The translations under genes and the position numbers were made by a program. The notes under the pieces are model-generated. The model had not been told where the DNA came from and did no database searches. It saw nothing but the letters and a program-made list of their open reading frames with translations. This document shows positions 1-10,632 of a DNA stretch of 64,000 bases, piece by piece (the stretch's first letter is position 1; each line of letters begins with the position of its first letter). Source of the stretch: Russula earlei (Eukaryota > Basidiomycota > Agaricomycetes > Russulales > Russulaceae); NCBI GenBank assembly GCA_025769875.1, contig JAGFNK010000166.1, forward strand, positions 1 to 64,000. The letters run 5' to 3'.

Positions 1-233
1 AAGTACTTTCCTAATCAAGGAAGCGACGTACGTGGCAGTACAGGAACATCTGGAACAGAAGCAATGCTATTCATTCCTTCTTCAATGCTCCTTCAGATAG
101 ATACGATCAACCTGTTCCGAATGTGATATCAATGAACATAAACGATCAAGATCTGACGCACGCATGATACAAACGGTGCAGTCCATAGTTCAGGTGTTCC
201 AGCATCTTCTGGACCCCAAACCAATTGGTAACA
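1..233 (-). repeat. LTR C, 3' LTR of Gypsy-C (partial)
   Basis: The minus strand begins TGTTACC at 233. The sequence matches the LTR C copies at 7657-9109, 11,703-12,290 and 30,475-31,094. The rest of this LTR lies before base 1. Confidence 0.8.
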
Positions 234-340
234 TTACCCCTCCTTCAGATTGGTGGTCCCACACACCAATGATTCTAAAATTGAGTGGTGGGGTCAATGC
301 CATCAGTACCAAGAGGAGGAGGTGATGCAGTGAAGGTGTA

Positions 341-1573
341 TCAGCCTTCTTCTGCTGCCTCATAGGCAGCCAATGCTGAGGCCACTATTGCCTCTGACTC
401 CTCAGTGATGGCTGCAGGAGACATGATCTGTGGGAGTCTGTCAGAGTCCCTGGGTAACCTCCTGACTGGAGGTGTGTCAGAGCAGAGAGGAGCCGTAGTG
501 AAAGGTTCTTGAAAGGTCCTGGACCCTTCTCCTTTCACTACCTGCAAGATGCGTGGGTTAGCAATGTCCTCCCTCTCCTGGTCAGACTTCCTCTTCTTGC
601 TCGGGTGTGTCAGTTCCCATCCTCAGTGAAAAGGGCAAAATCAGATGGGTGCATAGGAGCGATGATAGGGAGGCACTAGGCAATGTGAGGCAGCGGCTGC
701 TGCCAGTTGGTCATGGCAATATTGGTGGGGCAGTGGACAGTACTTGTTAAAATGTCCTACCTTGCCACAATACTTGCATTGGTTCCTCTTCCTCCTCCCT
801 TCTATCATGTTCAGTTGCTGAGGCTCTGGAATAAAATCAGCTGTTGCAATAGACGCTTCTCCACTGCTGCTATAGGAATGGTAATAGATGGAGCTCTGGG
901 GGGAAGGGTTTGGTGATGCTTCCGATCCTGCTCCTCCTTGAAGGCACATACCGGACATGGTTTGGAGGACATCAATCTCCTCCTCTGAATACCCTTGCAC
1001 CATCGTAGGTGCAGGGCTGGCTGGCACTGGTTCTGGGTCAGGGGTAGCATACCCCTGAGCGATGTCTGCCAAAGGCAGCTGAGGGACGAAGACAGGTAGA
1101 GGGGGAATGGGCTGCCCAGCCCGGTAGTTGGTGAGGAGTTCTTCAGCCCAGACACCTGGAGGGGTTTCTCCCTGGCTACAGCCTGCTTCAATGAACTCCC
1201 AGCAACGTGAGCGTACTTTGGCTGCCACCATTCTCTCCTTGGCTTCAGCCCTGCCTCTCTCTACTCCTTGCTTCTTGGCCAGGTATTTGCTGAGCTTGTA
1301 GCACAGCTGCTTCTCCTCTTCTTTGAGCACTTTATAGTTAGCCTCCAGTGTTTCTTGTTGGGTGTAGAAGTGGTCTAAGTGGTAGAGCTCTGCCTGCAGC
1401 CCATAGTTGCCTAGCAGGTAGAGGGTCTGTCTCCAGTGCCCTTCGAACTGCCTCTCTGTGTCGAAGCAGTATAAATCATGTTTGTCTTGGCCATAGTTAT
1501 AGAGGTTGTAACAAGGGGTGGCCTGGAGGATCTCGCCATAGTCTGCATGGCCTTCTCCATTCTTCCCCCTCAC
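341..1573 (-). pseudogene. Retroelement ORF with C-terminal CCHC zinc knuckle
   Basis: A 310-codon open frame (641-1573) has a charged, probably coiled-coil section rich in K and E at residues 70-125, a long Pro/Ser-rich linker, and a CX2CX4HX4C knuckle (CKYCGKVGHFNKYC) near residue 268. A second piece in another frame (341-547) has an acidic, Glu/Ala-rich end, so the original protein probably continued through a frameshift. There is no convincing ATG; the open frame begins at a GTG. It sits between the integrase remnant and the 3' LTR, where some fungal gypsy elements carry an extra ORF, but the LTR A fragment at 1581 means it could equally be the gag-like start of a different element. Function is RNA or nucleic-acid binding by inference only. 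Confidence 0.55.
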
Positions 1574-1580
1574 TCTCGGC

Positions 1581-1757
1581 TGTCAAGACTCACTGTTGAA
1601 CTATCCAGTTCAAGAGCGAGGGATAAGCTCGAAGACGAGTCGATAGATGTCCAAGACCACGTGGGCAAGGAGTAGAGTCCAGAGTAGTAACAAATACCAG
1701 AGAGGCACTGTTACTGTGAGAGTAGAGCAGTCACGCAGAGAAGAGGCCAGGATAGTG
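1581..1757 (-). repeat. LTR A fragment (3' end only)
   Basis: Starts TGTCAAGACTCACTGTTGAA, the reverse complement of the LTR A end at 4048, and matches LTR A up to about 1757, where it fuses directly to integrase coding sequence. No target duplication is seen, so it is a truncated or recombined insertion. Confidence 0.7.
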
Positions 1758-2350
1758 GGCCACCAGTAGTATCGCATCATTCCCAGTAATGTTTTAGCTT
1801 TTCCTGGGTGTCCTGCTGTGGGACTGTCATGATACTGTTCCAGTAATGTTCTGTGGGTTCCTTCGTCGCCTGTAACCACCAAGGCTTCATTCTTCCACCA
1901 TAAGTTATGTCGCTTCTCCAGTTGGTGTCTCTGTACCCAATCAAGTAACTTTAATTGGTGTCTTTTTTCCCCTTGTTGGTTCTTTATCTGTTCTTCCAAT
2001 GCAGTAGTATGCATTACTCGAATAAAAAGGTGGTCAGGTAGCACGACCACTTCTTCTTTATCCCCTTGTCCATCGTCAAGGTCAGGTCTCCTCAACAGGG
2101 CATCTGCTTTATTCCTTGCTCCTGCCTGGTGTTTCAGTTCTAAGTCAAAGTCCGCCAAGAAGGTAATGCATCTTGCTACTTGACCGTTTATTCGCTGAGG
2201 GTGTCGGTAATGCAACAGGTTCGCATGGTCTGTATAGACCACCACCTTATGCTTTGCTCCCATGAGCAGGTGTCTCCAGTGCTTCAAGGCTTGCACCATG
2301 GCTAAGAACTCTTTGTCCCATATGTCGTAGTTCTTTTCTGCTTGTTTCAA
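1758..2350 (-). pseudogene. Gypsy-C pol: RNase H and integrase zinc-binding domain
   Basis: The frame contains a Ty3-type RNase H end (YTDHANLLHYRHPQ, then NKADALLRRPD, where the family usually has NKADALSRRPD) followed by the integrase H2C2 N-terminus (HDSPTAGHPGKAKTL, then MRYYWWP). Translation runs out at the LTR A fragment just after YYWWP, so the second half of the zinc domain and the whole DDE core are missing. The protein would be the C-terminal portion of pol that degrades the RNA strand and begins integrase. It cannot be functional as it stands. Confidence 0.8.
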
Positions 2351-2496
2351 GGCTGTGGAGAGGTAACCTATTGGCCTCCTCTTTCCTTGTTTGTCCTTCT
2401 GGAATAGTACTGCTCCAATAATATAATTGGATGCATCTACTTCCAGTTCAAAGGGTCGCTCCTCATCAGGATGGAGCAGGACAGGGTCAGAAGATA

Positions 2497-3085
2497 CTAT
2501 CTGGATAAGTCATTCCAGAGCATCTTTGCATTCTTGGGTCCATTCAAATGGACCCCTTTCTTTGTCAAGGCAATAATGGGTCGAGCAATCTGACTGAATC
2601 CTTGAATGAAAGCCCTATTGTAACTGAGGACTCCCATGACTTTGCATACTTCGTGTACATCCTTGATTTCCTGAGGCCAGTCCGTGATTCCTCGGACCTT
2701 GGAGGCCTCAATCTTCATCTTCCCTTCGTCTATGTCCCATCCTAGCATGGTTAGTTTTCACACCATGAACTGGCACTTCTTGGGTTTCAGGAAGTATGAC
2801 CTCTTCTGCATCAGCATGAGTAGTTCGCTGATACATTGCTCATGGATTTCTAGTTGTTCAGGACTGTCCCCTGTGGCAATTCCAAAGTCATCCAGATAGT
2901 TGACCGTGTATTCTGCCCATCGGTCTAGCTAGTCACCGAAGTCTCTTCTCATCAGCCTAGTAAAGAAGGCTGGCGCGTTCTTGAGCCCGAAATACATGAC
3001 ATTGGGCAGGTAGGTTCCATATGGTGTCTTGAAGGCTGCCTTCCAGCAATCTCCTTCTGCCAGTCGCACATTATTGTATCCCCAT
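2497..3085 (-). pseudogene. Gypsy-C pol: reverse transcriptase, C-terminal half
   Basis: Read on the minus strand, this holds WGYNNVRL at the left edge of the solo LTR A, then the RT core with the catalytic YLDDFGIA box near 2,890 and the thumb/connection segment (GWDIDEGKMKIEASKVRGI, later GVLSYNRAFIQGF). In-frame stops interrupt it, for example before LDRWAEY and after KKCQFMV. It joins to the N-terminal half at 4054-4319 once the solo LTR A and one copy of its CCCAT duplication are ignored. Confidence 0.8.
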
Positions 3086-4048
3086 TGTCATGAACCATTC
3101 TCCAGAGAGGGCCCTTGAAGGACCGTTCCTTATAGGAGGAAACCCAGCCTCTATGGTGTCACCCTGTTCACTCGAGCAAAAGGGGTGAGTAGAGGTGTCC
3201 ACAATATTGCGCGTGCATTGTTGCACGAGCAATTCTCGGCACAATCAACATACAGCAAGCCCCACTTAGAGGCAACTCTTTTAGCAATAAAAGACAATAC
3301 TAGGACCTTCCTAGGGACCCTTTAGGACGACTATAAGTGCTCTACAATAGACACTAACACAGTATCAAAGACCCTGCAACGTGTTATTAGACTAACTCTA
3401 ATAGCTATAGAACAAACTATAAGGCAATACTAGGGACCTTAATAGAAACATTATGGTCGACTCTAAGGACCCTAATAGATCTATATAAGGGGCCTTATAG
3501 AATAACACTACTCCCTGAACCAGACTACAAGTCCTCAAATGACCGTCCCTAAAATAACTAACAGGAAATGAATCAGGTGCTGGCATGTGTACTAAAGCAG
3601 TGTACACATGGACAGTGAAGGCTCTTACTCATCAAGAGAAGCCTTCTTACTCAGCAGCTTACTGAGCATGACTGAGCATGCTCAGTAAGTGCACTCCAAC
3701 TTCTTACTCATCACTCTATTGTGCTTATAACAAGGTTATGACTTGTTTCCTATTTAGCAGTTCTCTTGTAGTATATAAGCACTCAATAAAGTAGCAGACA
3801 GTCCTCAGACTGTCCATTTGTTTATGGCACTCTCCATCTCTGGGATACTCCTTTAAGGACCGTCCCCTTGTGACTATCCTGGCCTCCTCTCTGCATGACT
3901 GCTTGACTCTCACAGTAACAATACCTCTCTGGTATTTGTTACTACTCTGGACTCTGCTTCTAGCCCATGCCGTCCTAGACATCTATTGGCTCGTCTCTGA
4001 ACTAACTCCTTGTCCTTGAACTGGATTGTTCAACAGTGAGTCTTGACA
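3086..4048 (+). repeat. Solo LTR A inserted in the Gypsy-C reverse transcriptase
   Basis: Starts TGTCATGAACC and ends GAGTCTTGACA, 963 bp, flanked by the perfect 5-bp duplication CCCAT (3081-3085 and 4049-4053). Removing it restores the RT reading WGYNN. No internal retroelement sequence remains, so it is a product of LTR-LTR recombination. Confidence 0.9.
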
Positions 4049-4053
4049 CCCAT

Positions 4054-4549
4054 CATATATCGAACTTGGAGAACACCTTTTTCCCTCGAAGTCTTTCCAC
4101 CTCTTGTTCCAGATGTGGTAAAGGTTCATTGTCTCATCTGGTCCACTGATTTAGTTGTCGATAGTCTACAATGATCCTCTTCTCCTTGCTGTCCTTCTTG
4201 CCAATGAAGAACACTGGAGATGTGTAGCTGGATGGACCTGGAGTGATGTATCGCTTTTCTACTTCATCAGCTAGGAATTTCTTGAGGTATTCTTGTTCAT
4301 CTCGTGTTAGGGGGTACACTTTGCAGTTTAGCTCCTTTGGTGCGTAGGTAACAGCTCTATCTGCATATCTGGCTCCCTTGGTGGTGGGAACCTCTGGGAC
4401 GTCTCTTCTGAGAAGACATCTGCAAAGCGGTGGAATCGCTTTGGAACATTGGCAAGGGGATCCTCTCCTTCCTGTGGTTCAATTGACTGCTGGGCCCACT
4501 TCTGAGCAATAGTCGTCTTTTGTAGGTAAATGGCTTCCCCTTTCTTCAA
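4054..4549 (-). pseudogene. Gypsy-C pol: RT N-terminus and upstream linker
   Basis: The linker (4328-4549) carries the typical pre-RT motif FHRFADVFSEETSQRFPPP. The RT start (4134-4319) reads YPLTRDEQEYLKKFL, then YITPGPSSYTSPVFFIGKKD and IIVDYRQLNQWT. After QWT the frame hits a TGA at 4134-4136 where the family has KRDN or similar, and a second TGA at 4053-4055 within FDI(R)WG. Both positions are usually arginine, consistent with CGA-to-TGA decay. Confidence 0.8.
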
Positions 4550-4831
4550 TTGTCAGTTTTCATCTCTTGCTCACTTTTGGATATTTGTGACATAGAGATC
4601 CAGGTACTTGTATCGAGCAGTCTCAATCTGTACTGCTCCTTCCATCAGCTGTCCTTTCTTCCAGTTGATGGTGGGGTTGAACTCATATAGGAAGGGATAT
4701 CCCAGGATGACCCGATCCGTTCCTAAATCTGTGAGATAGAACCTTTGCAAGCTCTCCTTCTCCTTATATCAGATGCAAAGCCAGCAGTAATGGGTGAGTT
4801 CCCCTTGCTTATTCTGGGTTCCATCGACGTT

Positions 4832-5044
4832 TCATACTACCATGGGTTCATGTAGTTCTTGTTTCCCAATCTTCAGTCTTTCCCAAGCTGAGTGATCGAT
4901 GAAGTTCTCTGTTGCTCCACTGTCCAGTAGAGCAGATTCCTTGGCCATCGTGTGTGCAGTGATGAAAGTGAACGGAATATTCATAGCATTCAGTCTTCTA
5001 ATGTACACTTGCAACACACTATTCTTCCTAAGCCAGGCCATCAA
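4832..5044 (-). pseudogene. Gypsy-C aspartic protease fragment
   Basis: Contains the retropepsin active-site motif ALLDSGATENFID (catalytic Asp in DSGA), preceded by a short beta-rich stretch ending ITAHTMAKES. About 70 residues are open; the remainder, towards 4,550-4,830, is out of frame. It would release mature Gag and Pol proteins from the polyprotein. The region between it and the linker at 4549 looks like protease C-terminal sequence broken by indels. Confidence 0.75.
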
Positions 5045-5188
5045 CTTAGGTGTTCCTAAAAACCCTGTTCCATCAGTTCTTCCAACAAGTCCTCCTTCTG
5101 TTTGGCGAACATCTTCTTTATGGACGCAGAGGAGGAGCTCTTGTTATAGGTAGGAGGTGGAGATGTGGATTGCCCAGAGACAGTGCTT

Positions 5189-5527
5189 TCATTTCCCTGA
5201 GTCGTCCTCCTTTTCTGTTTCCAGAGCTCGAGCTTTCCCTTTGTCCCTTGGGTTACTTGATTTCTTTTTGACTCTGTCCTTGTCAGGACAGTTCCAGCTG
5301 ATATGCCCTGCTTTCTTGCAGATGAAGCATTTCCCTTCTGCTAGCAGTTTCTTCTTTTCCTCTGTCAGAGGAGGACGTCGCTTGGTCCTTGCTGCATCAG
5401 TGGATACCGAGTCCACTTCCATAGCATTTGGGTCTCTTTGGTTTCGCCTTTTCCCAACCTGTAGGGATTTCATGCGATTTTCCCTGGTGGTCAACAATCC
5501 ACCTCCAGATCCAATATTGGCTTTCAT
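5189..5527 (-). pseudogene. Gypsy-C Gag nucleocapsid with CCHC zinc knuckle
   Basis: A CX2CX4HX4C knuckle (CFICKKAGHISWNC) follows a basic region (TKRRPPLTEEKKKLLAEGK), with a charged Lys-rich tail after it. This is the nucleocapsid part of Gag that packages element RNA. It lies between the Gag capsid segment (5621-7370) and the protease, the usual gypsy order. Confidence 0.8.
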
Positions 5528-5620
5528 GAGCTGGTCTCTGGCCTGTTCTTCCCTAGCAGCATTGATCCATGCTCGCAGATCATTGATGGCAGGTATGTCT
5601 CTGACTGGTCGATTGTAGAT

Positions 5621-5834
5621 TCATCGCACCAGCCAGGTGATTAGTCCAGCCTTATAGGCTTCGACTGCTCCTGGTGAATTCTGGTCCCATCCTGCTTTAC
5701 TGAGCAGAACAAGGAATTTGCTGGTATAATCATCCAGCGATGCTGCTTTAGACATGGACAATTGTTGTAGCTCCATGAAAGCATCTTCAGGCTCTGTGGT
5801 GTATTTGAATTCTCTGAAGAAGTCATCCACAAAT
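5621..5834 (-). pseudogene. Gypsy-C Gag capsid, C-terminal segment
   Basis: Encodes FVDDFFREFKYTTEPEDAF then LDDYTSKFLVLLSKAGWDQN, a retrotransposon-gag pattern. It is separated from the rest of Gag (6223-7370) by the LTR D' insertion. Confidence 0.7.
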
Positions 5835-6222
5835 TGTTGAAGCAGATGGGCACAGGTTATGATAAGAGTGATAAGATCCTTAAGATCTATCAAAAGATAT
5901 TTCAGTATTGTGTAAGACAAGCCTGAAGTGATCTATCGAAATACGACGCTCTTAAGTACTCCAGAGTGTCTCTAAGTACACTGCAGGTAGCTACCATCAA
6001 TAAGAAACAAAGATCATACAAGGATCAGTCGTTAGTAGCTACTGATTGTCATCAATTAACTTATCATTGTAAGTAATGCAGATCTCAGCATGTGAGCTGA
6101 GCCGGACCGTGTGATCCGACGCGTCATGCGTCTACGCTGGTGATGCCCGGTCCGTGTAACTGACACGTCAACGCGTCTGAGCTGTGATTACATCACAACA
6201 TCCCAGGGTAGTGGTAACACAC
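5835..6222 (-). repeat. LTR D' inserted in Gypsy-C gag
   Basis: Begins TGTTGAAGCAGATGGG and aligns, reversed, with LTR D' at 11,635-12,718. The left flank CAAAT (5830-5834) recurs at 6223-6227, so a 5-bp duplication is likely, although the right end (AACACAC) is not a clean ...CA. Contains several CpG sites, unlike its surroundings, so it may be a later arrival. Confidence 0.7.
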
Positions 6223-7370
6223 CAAATCAATGATAATCTCAACACAAATTCAGTCCAAAAGAGCATGTCAGTTGGATCTAGCTGCACTGGTGCATAGGGA
6301 GATGGTGGGTCCCCATTTCTTTTTGCTTCTACCAGGTTCATTTGGTTGACCACCCATTCATGCACTTTCTCTCCTTTGATGTAGGTGAGAGCTAGGGCTA
6401 CTCGCTTCATTGGAATAGTCATGGTCGGGTTGTCACTGTTAAGCAGATTCCATAGATTGAAATCCTGGACAAAGTACTTCGTCTTCTTCCTGTCTCCTTT
6501 GAAGACTTCAGGAGGGTCTCCTTTCAGAGATCCATTGCCCCCATGGGGGCCTGGTGCCAGCTGAGGTGCCAGGTTTGCCCCTGGTCCTACAGGAGGTGCT
6601 GCAGGTGGTCCCCCTCCTGGAGGGCCTCCTCCAGGTGGGCCTCCTCCGGGTGGGCCTCCTCCTGGTACTGGTGGACCTGTGTGTCTAAAGGGGACTCCTC
6701 CACCTCCAGGTGGTCCTCCTGCCCCAGGTGGACCACCTCCAGGGTTTATCACAATGGCGGGCCCTGTTCTTCCTCCTGCTGTCTGGGTGGCAATGGTGGC
6801 TGTCTGCGTTGCTACAATGGTAGCCATTTCAACTGATTCTTCTGGCTCTTCAACAATTGTTGGTTCAATGGGCAAGACGTGTACTGTCTGCTCTAGTCTT
6901 TCAGCTAGCTCCAATACTTCTGGTGCTTCTGCTTTCTGATCTGTAGTCAGAGGGTCTGACTTCTCTGTTTCTCCACTTGATGACTTTTGTATCAATGGAG
7001 CTGGGTCATGTACTACTGGGTTTCTGGGTTCCCAATGAGTAGTATAAGGATCTGTCTTGATTCCTAGACCTAGGACCTTATATTTGTCAATGTCTTTGTC
7101 CTCTCCTACGTAGGGACGTCCTTTGTGGTAATGAACAAAGTACCACTGATTGTTGATGTATTCGCAAGGAAGGTAGCTTCCTTTGTATCGGACCTCATAT
7201 CTGTTAGGCCCTTCCTGGTCTGCCCAACACCAGATGGCAGTCCCTTTGATTCCTGAGGGTAGATCGTCCCTCTCTCTAGCTTTGAACCAACCAAATTTGG
7301 TTCCTTGCTTTGATTTCTGGTTGAACTTTACATGTATGCTATGTTCACCTTTGATTTCCAGCTTGTCCAC
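6223..7370 (-). pseudogene. Gypsy-C Gag, N-terminal and central part with Gly/Pro-rich repeats
   Basis: About 380 residues are open. The first ~150 residues (HVKFNQKSKQGTKFGWFKAR, then WCWADQEGPNRYEVRYKGSY) form a compact aromatic-rich domain I cannot assign. Residues ~200-270 are a low-complexity tract of repeated GGGPPG units. A capsid-like part follows (GDPPEVFKGDRKKTKYFVQDF, i.e. the usual 'F.GD..K...F...' gag start). It is the structural protein of Gypsy-C, truncated at its C-terminus by LTR D'. The open frame starts at a TTG or similar codon, so the true start probably lies in 7371-7656. Confidence 0.7.
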
Positions 7371-7656
7371 TTGCCACTACCTTTCCTAGGGAGTCAGGAC
7401 TTGTGTGCCCACTTACCACTGTCTATGCCAATGACAGTAGGGGTCTTTACAGAAGTATGCGTGTGTCCAACTGTGCTGCTCGTCGAGTCTCACATAGTAC
7501 ACCTTCTTCTTGTCATGGAGAGGTCTGTATAGATTCTCTCCCTTGACTACTTCAGCGTAGGTTGCTGACCGTATGATGACTAGATTCTAGTCCTAAGGCT
7601 TCCTGCCTATTTCTGGTTCGCTTTCACAGCGATGTCTGTGATAGAAGCTCAACTTA
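7371..7656 (-). other. Gypsy-C leader and probable gag 5' end
   Basis: Sequence between the open part of gag and the 5' LTR. Fragments on the minus strand resemble the aromatic-rich domain that follows, but no start is secure. The bases next to the LTR (minus strand TAAGTTGAGCTTCTATCACA) would be the primer-binding site; I do not recognise a matching tRNA end. Confidence 0.4.
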
Positions 7657-9109
7657 TGTTAAGGCTCCAAAGTGCCTTAAATAAGATCAATGATCGCATC
7701 TATGAACGCGTCCTACCAATGCAGATATGCTTGAGTCAAGCAAGCAATACTTGTTACGAACCAAGGCCAGGTCCTGGCCGTAGATGGTCCTATTTCACTC
7801 AAGAGAGACCTCTCTCATTTTGCATTACCAACTCCCTTCTGTTTTCTGGGCTATCCCTCCTGCAGTGCAAGATATCGCTATTGCAAAGGCACTATAACAT
7901 GACCAGGCACCCGTTTCCTAATCGGGTAATCATTGCGTGGCAGCCACATGGTCACCCAGCCACCAGGAACCCAAAACAGTGGCACAAACTCTTAGAAACT
8001 GTTGTATAACTCATCTGATGTCATCAAGGCTCCAATGACATCATGGCTGACTGAGCAACTCCACAGTGACCTCATAGGCTCACTAAGTGCTCCACAGTGA
8101 CATCATAATGATGTCATCACTCCACAATGATCAGTAATGTGCTCAGTAAGCCTGAAACTTGACACAAGCGAGTTTATGCCTCTGTAGTCCTATTGGATGG
8201 TACCAAAGAGTCTAGAATAGTCCCAGTTCTTTGTAATTGACCCTGTACACTGTATATAAGCCCCAATGAAGTATGGCAGTCGTCAGACTGTCCATTTGTG
8301 ATACTCTCATCTTCCTGGGTACTCCCCTGCGACCACTCAGTCTAAAGTCCTCCCTCATCTTCAAGGTACTCTTCAACGACCGCCTTGTTTAAAGCCCCTC
8401 ACTGCACTGGCCTCTACTCTTTGCCTCTACCTTCTGCAACACATACCAGTCCCCATCTGGTATCTCCTATTCGTTTGGCTTGTCCTCTTGTTCAATGCTG
8501 TTTACGCTGCGTACCGTCTGTTCCGACCCTTGCCCACCTGCTCCTGAGTCCTTAGTGATCAGCAGTAGGTGTCTTGACAATACTCATGGAGGGGAAGGAG
8601 TGTTAGATCCTTCTGGAGTATGGCAACAAGATGAGAGGGGCTCTGCAGACGGGGTAGGAGTTAACTGTTTGGGATTGGCAAACTAAGTCGAGCTTAGGGC
8701 TCAACTGTTACATCTGGGGGCCTTATATAGCCCTACAGGGATAAGGTTTGTGCTACTGTAGTACTGGTCGGTGCTATAGAAGCAAAACATGGCTCATAGA
8801 AGCAAGGTTGCTTCTATGTAAACGATCTTGGTGCTGGAAGCATTAAGTGCTTCCCTAGTAGCAATCTCGGTGTCATAAGTACTTTCCTAATCAAGGAAGC
8901 AATGTACGTGGCAGTACAGGAACATCTGGAACAGAAGCAATGCTATTCATTGCTTCGTCAATGCTACTTCAGATAGATACGATCAACGCGTTCCGAATGT
9001 GATATCAACGAACATAAACGATCAAGATCTGACACACGCATGATGCAAATGGTGCAGTCCATAGTTCAGGTGTTCCAGCATCTTCCAGACCCCAAACCAC
9101 TCAGTAACA
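7657..9109 (-). repeat. LTR C, 5' LTR of Gypsy-C, carrying a nested solo LTR B
   Basis: Plus strand starts TGTTAAGGCTCC and ends CAGTAACA. It is interrupted by LTR B at 7752-8579. Without that insertion the join reads exactly like the uninterrupted LTR C at 30,475 (CAAGCAATACTCATGGAGG). Confidence 0.85.
7752..8579 (+). repeat. Solo LTR B nested in LTR C
   Basis: 828 bp, TGTTACGAACC...GTGTCTTGACA, with duplication ATACT at 7747-7751 and 8580-8584. The empty site is present in this window at about 30,560, giving direct proof of insertion. The family matches the LTR of the chromovirus at 18,846-21,385. Confidence 0.93.
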
Positions 9110-9567
9110 CATGTGTCCAGGAAAGCCTGGAGCCAGTCGCTCTGGGCATACACACTCTTAAGCATGAACTCCTTGCTGAGTTGGTCCCAACCCTCCTTGG
9201 CTGGTGGCAGGTGGGCCAGCCCAATGGTGACCAAGTCCAGGAGGTGTTGCGCTAGAAGGAAGTGCACCATCTTGTTGTTGTGGTCCCAGGCCCTTTGGGC
9301 CTTCAGCTCCTTGTCTGTGGGGTTTTGCAGGTCCTGTGGCATTGGCTATGTGTTTGATCTGTCAAAGAAACCCCACCGATCTGTTGAGTCCATGGCATCT
9401 GTAAAGTGCATGATGAATATGGCCCAATTGGAGCCATCTGGAGTGAGGGAGGGGATGTTGGCCAGTAGGTGGTCGAAGGATGAGGGAGCCTGTGTGGAGG
9501 CAGGCTGTGGCACCGCAGCAGCAGTGGCAGAGGGTCCAGCAGGGCCCATAACCTGTGGAGAACTCAT
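9110..9567 (-). pseudogene. Ty1/copia-type Gag (UBN2-like) relic
   Basis: Minus-strand translation gives a Pro/Ala/Ser-rich start, then IPSLTPDGSNWAIFIMHFTD, a stop near 9345, NPTDKELKAQRAWDHNNKM and KEFMLKSVYAQSDWLQAFLD. The pattern 'L..DGSNW..F...F.DAMD....WG.FD' and 'W...D......L...L.D' is that of the copia gag family common in basidiomycetes. It is truncated at its C-terminus by LTR C. It differs from the gags of the two copia elements further right, so it is a third copia lineage. Confidence 0.7.
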
Positions 9568-9999
9568 GGGTTAAGGTTTGAGTGTGAGGCCATTCCAATG
9601 AGTCCTGATGTGTGAGCGCATGTGAGATACTAGGCAATACAAAGCTCAGTTTACAGGGAAGTAACTGATTTATCGGGTATGTTAACCTAGGCTGTACAAA
9701 GCTATCTAGGTGTGAGCAAAGCAGTGGGGGTAATCAATGCAGGTGTAACTACATACCTCAGTTTACTGGGAAGTAACTGAGGTCTACGTATGCATGGCAG
9801 AAGGTCAATATTTATGTACACTAATTCAGGGACTGGGTGCCCCAAAGAGGGAAAGTTGAGCATGACATGTGCTGCCACACGATGCACGTACCATATCCAA
9901 ACAGCTAAAGTATATACTTAACTAGACTCAATCGTAATTGCTAGTCTATGTCCAAGAGGCAACGCTCCGATCAAAGGGGCGTTAGTGGATGCGCCTTGA
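9568..9999. other. Retroelement leader-like spacer, no gene
   Basis: Holds an imperfect direct repeat (TCAGTTTAC.GGGAAGTAACTGA at about 9,650 and 9,758), probably LTR or leader sequence of the copia relic to its left. I see no coding potential. Confidence 0.4.
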
Positions 10000-10632
10000 G
10001 GCTGGCGCACTTTCCAACATCCTTTGCTCTATTCTCCTTTGCACCATTGTTGACATTCTGCCATCATTCAAATGCACTGATGGTGCTTGTACTGGCAAAG
10101 TTGAGCTTGACAATATCATCAGGATTGTCAAATGATGCATGTGTGTATGACCACAACGATGAGTCCTCACAATGGAGAGACATTAGTGCATGGGATGCAG
10201 GGGAGGTGACCCTGCCAGGGCAAGGTATGGTTGTGACAGTGGTGGTCTTGGTAACTGCTACACAACAGTGGTCCATCGCTGCCTGTGACCAAGAATGGGA
10301 GCAGGACGATTGATCTGCCCAGCCTGGCAAGTAGCAAGCTGGGCACACAGGTCTGGCTCTGGTCAGGGATACGCTGCATCCAGAACCCTGCAGTGTGCTG
10401 CACACCGTACAACAGCACAAGAATGGCACCCCACAACCACACATATGAGGAATGGTCATGGTCAAGCCAGTGGAGCATCCCTCCACAAGTGGTCCAAGTG
10501 ATCACCTTGTGCACAGTATGCAAACCATTGCTGTCCATGAAAAGGTATGCCAGTATGCCCACTGCAATGGAGGTGCCAGCTATGAGTGTGTGCAAGTAAA
10601 GTCCCTGAAGGGCATAAAAAGGGGCAAGAGAG
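10000..10632 (-). pseudogene. CpG-decayed copy of the cassette membrane-protein gene
   Basis: Aligns with the copy at 42,536-43,150 over about 580 bp. Recognisable pieces are a hydrophobic segment (AGTSIAVGILAYLFMDSNG), a second one (LWGAILVLLYGV), and the acidic tail containing DDIVKLNFA. Almost every CpG of the 42-kb copy is TpG or CpA here. No partner F-box gene is visible. The upstream end is cut by the LTR D copy at 10,633. Clearly non-functional. Confidence 0.7.

Larger units (their letters stand above)
1..9109 (-). mobile_element. Gypsy-C: degenerate Ty3/gypsy LTR retrotransposon (left end outside window)
   Basis: The two LTR C copies (1-233, cut by the window edge, and 7657-9109) enclose minus-strand retroviral-type genes in the order gag, CCHC, protease, RT, RNase H, integrase, so the right LTR is the 5' LTR. 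Beside the left LTR the minus strand reads AAGGAGGGGTAA, a typical polypurine tract. The body is broken by a solo LTR A (3086-4048), an LTR D' (5835-6222), an LTR A fragment (1581-1757) and a solo LTR B inside its 5' LTR (7752-8579). Several stops replace conserved arginines. It is a dead element. Confidence 0.85.

Noticed and set aside
6543..6836. Trp/Ser-rich plus-strand frame
   Set aside because: Antisense of the Gly/Pro-rich repeats of Gag.
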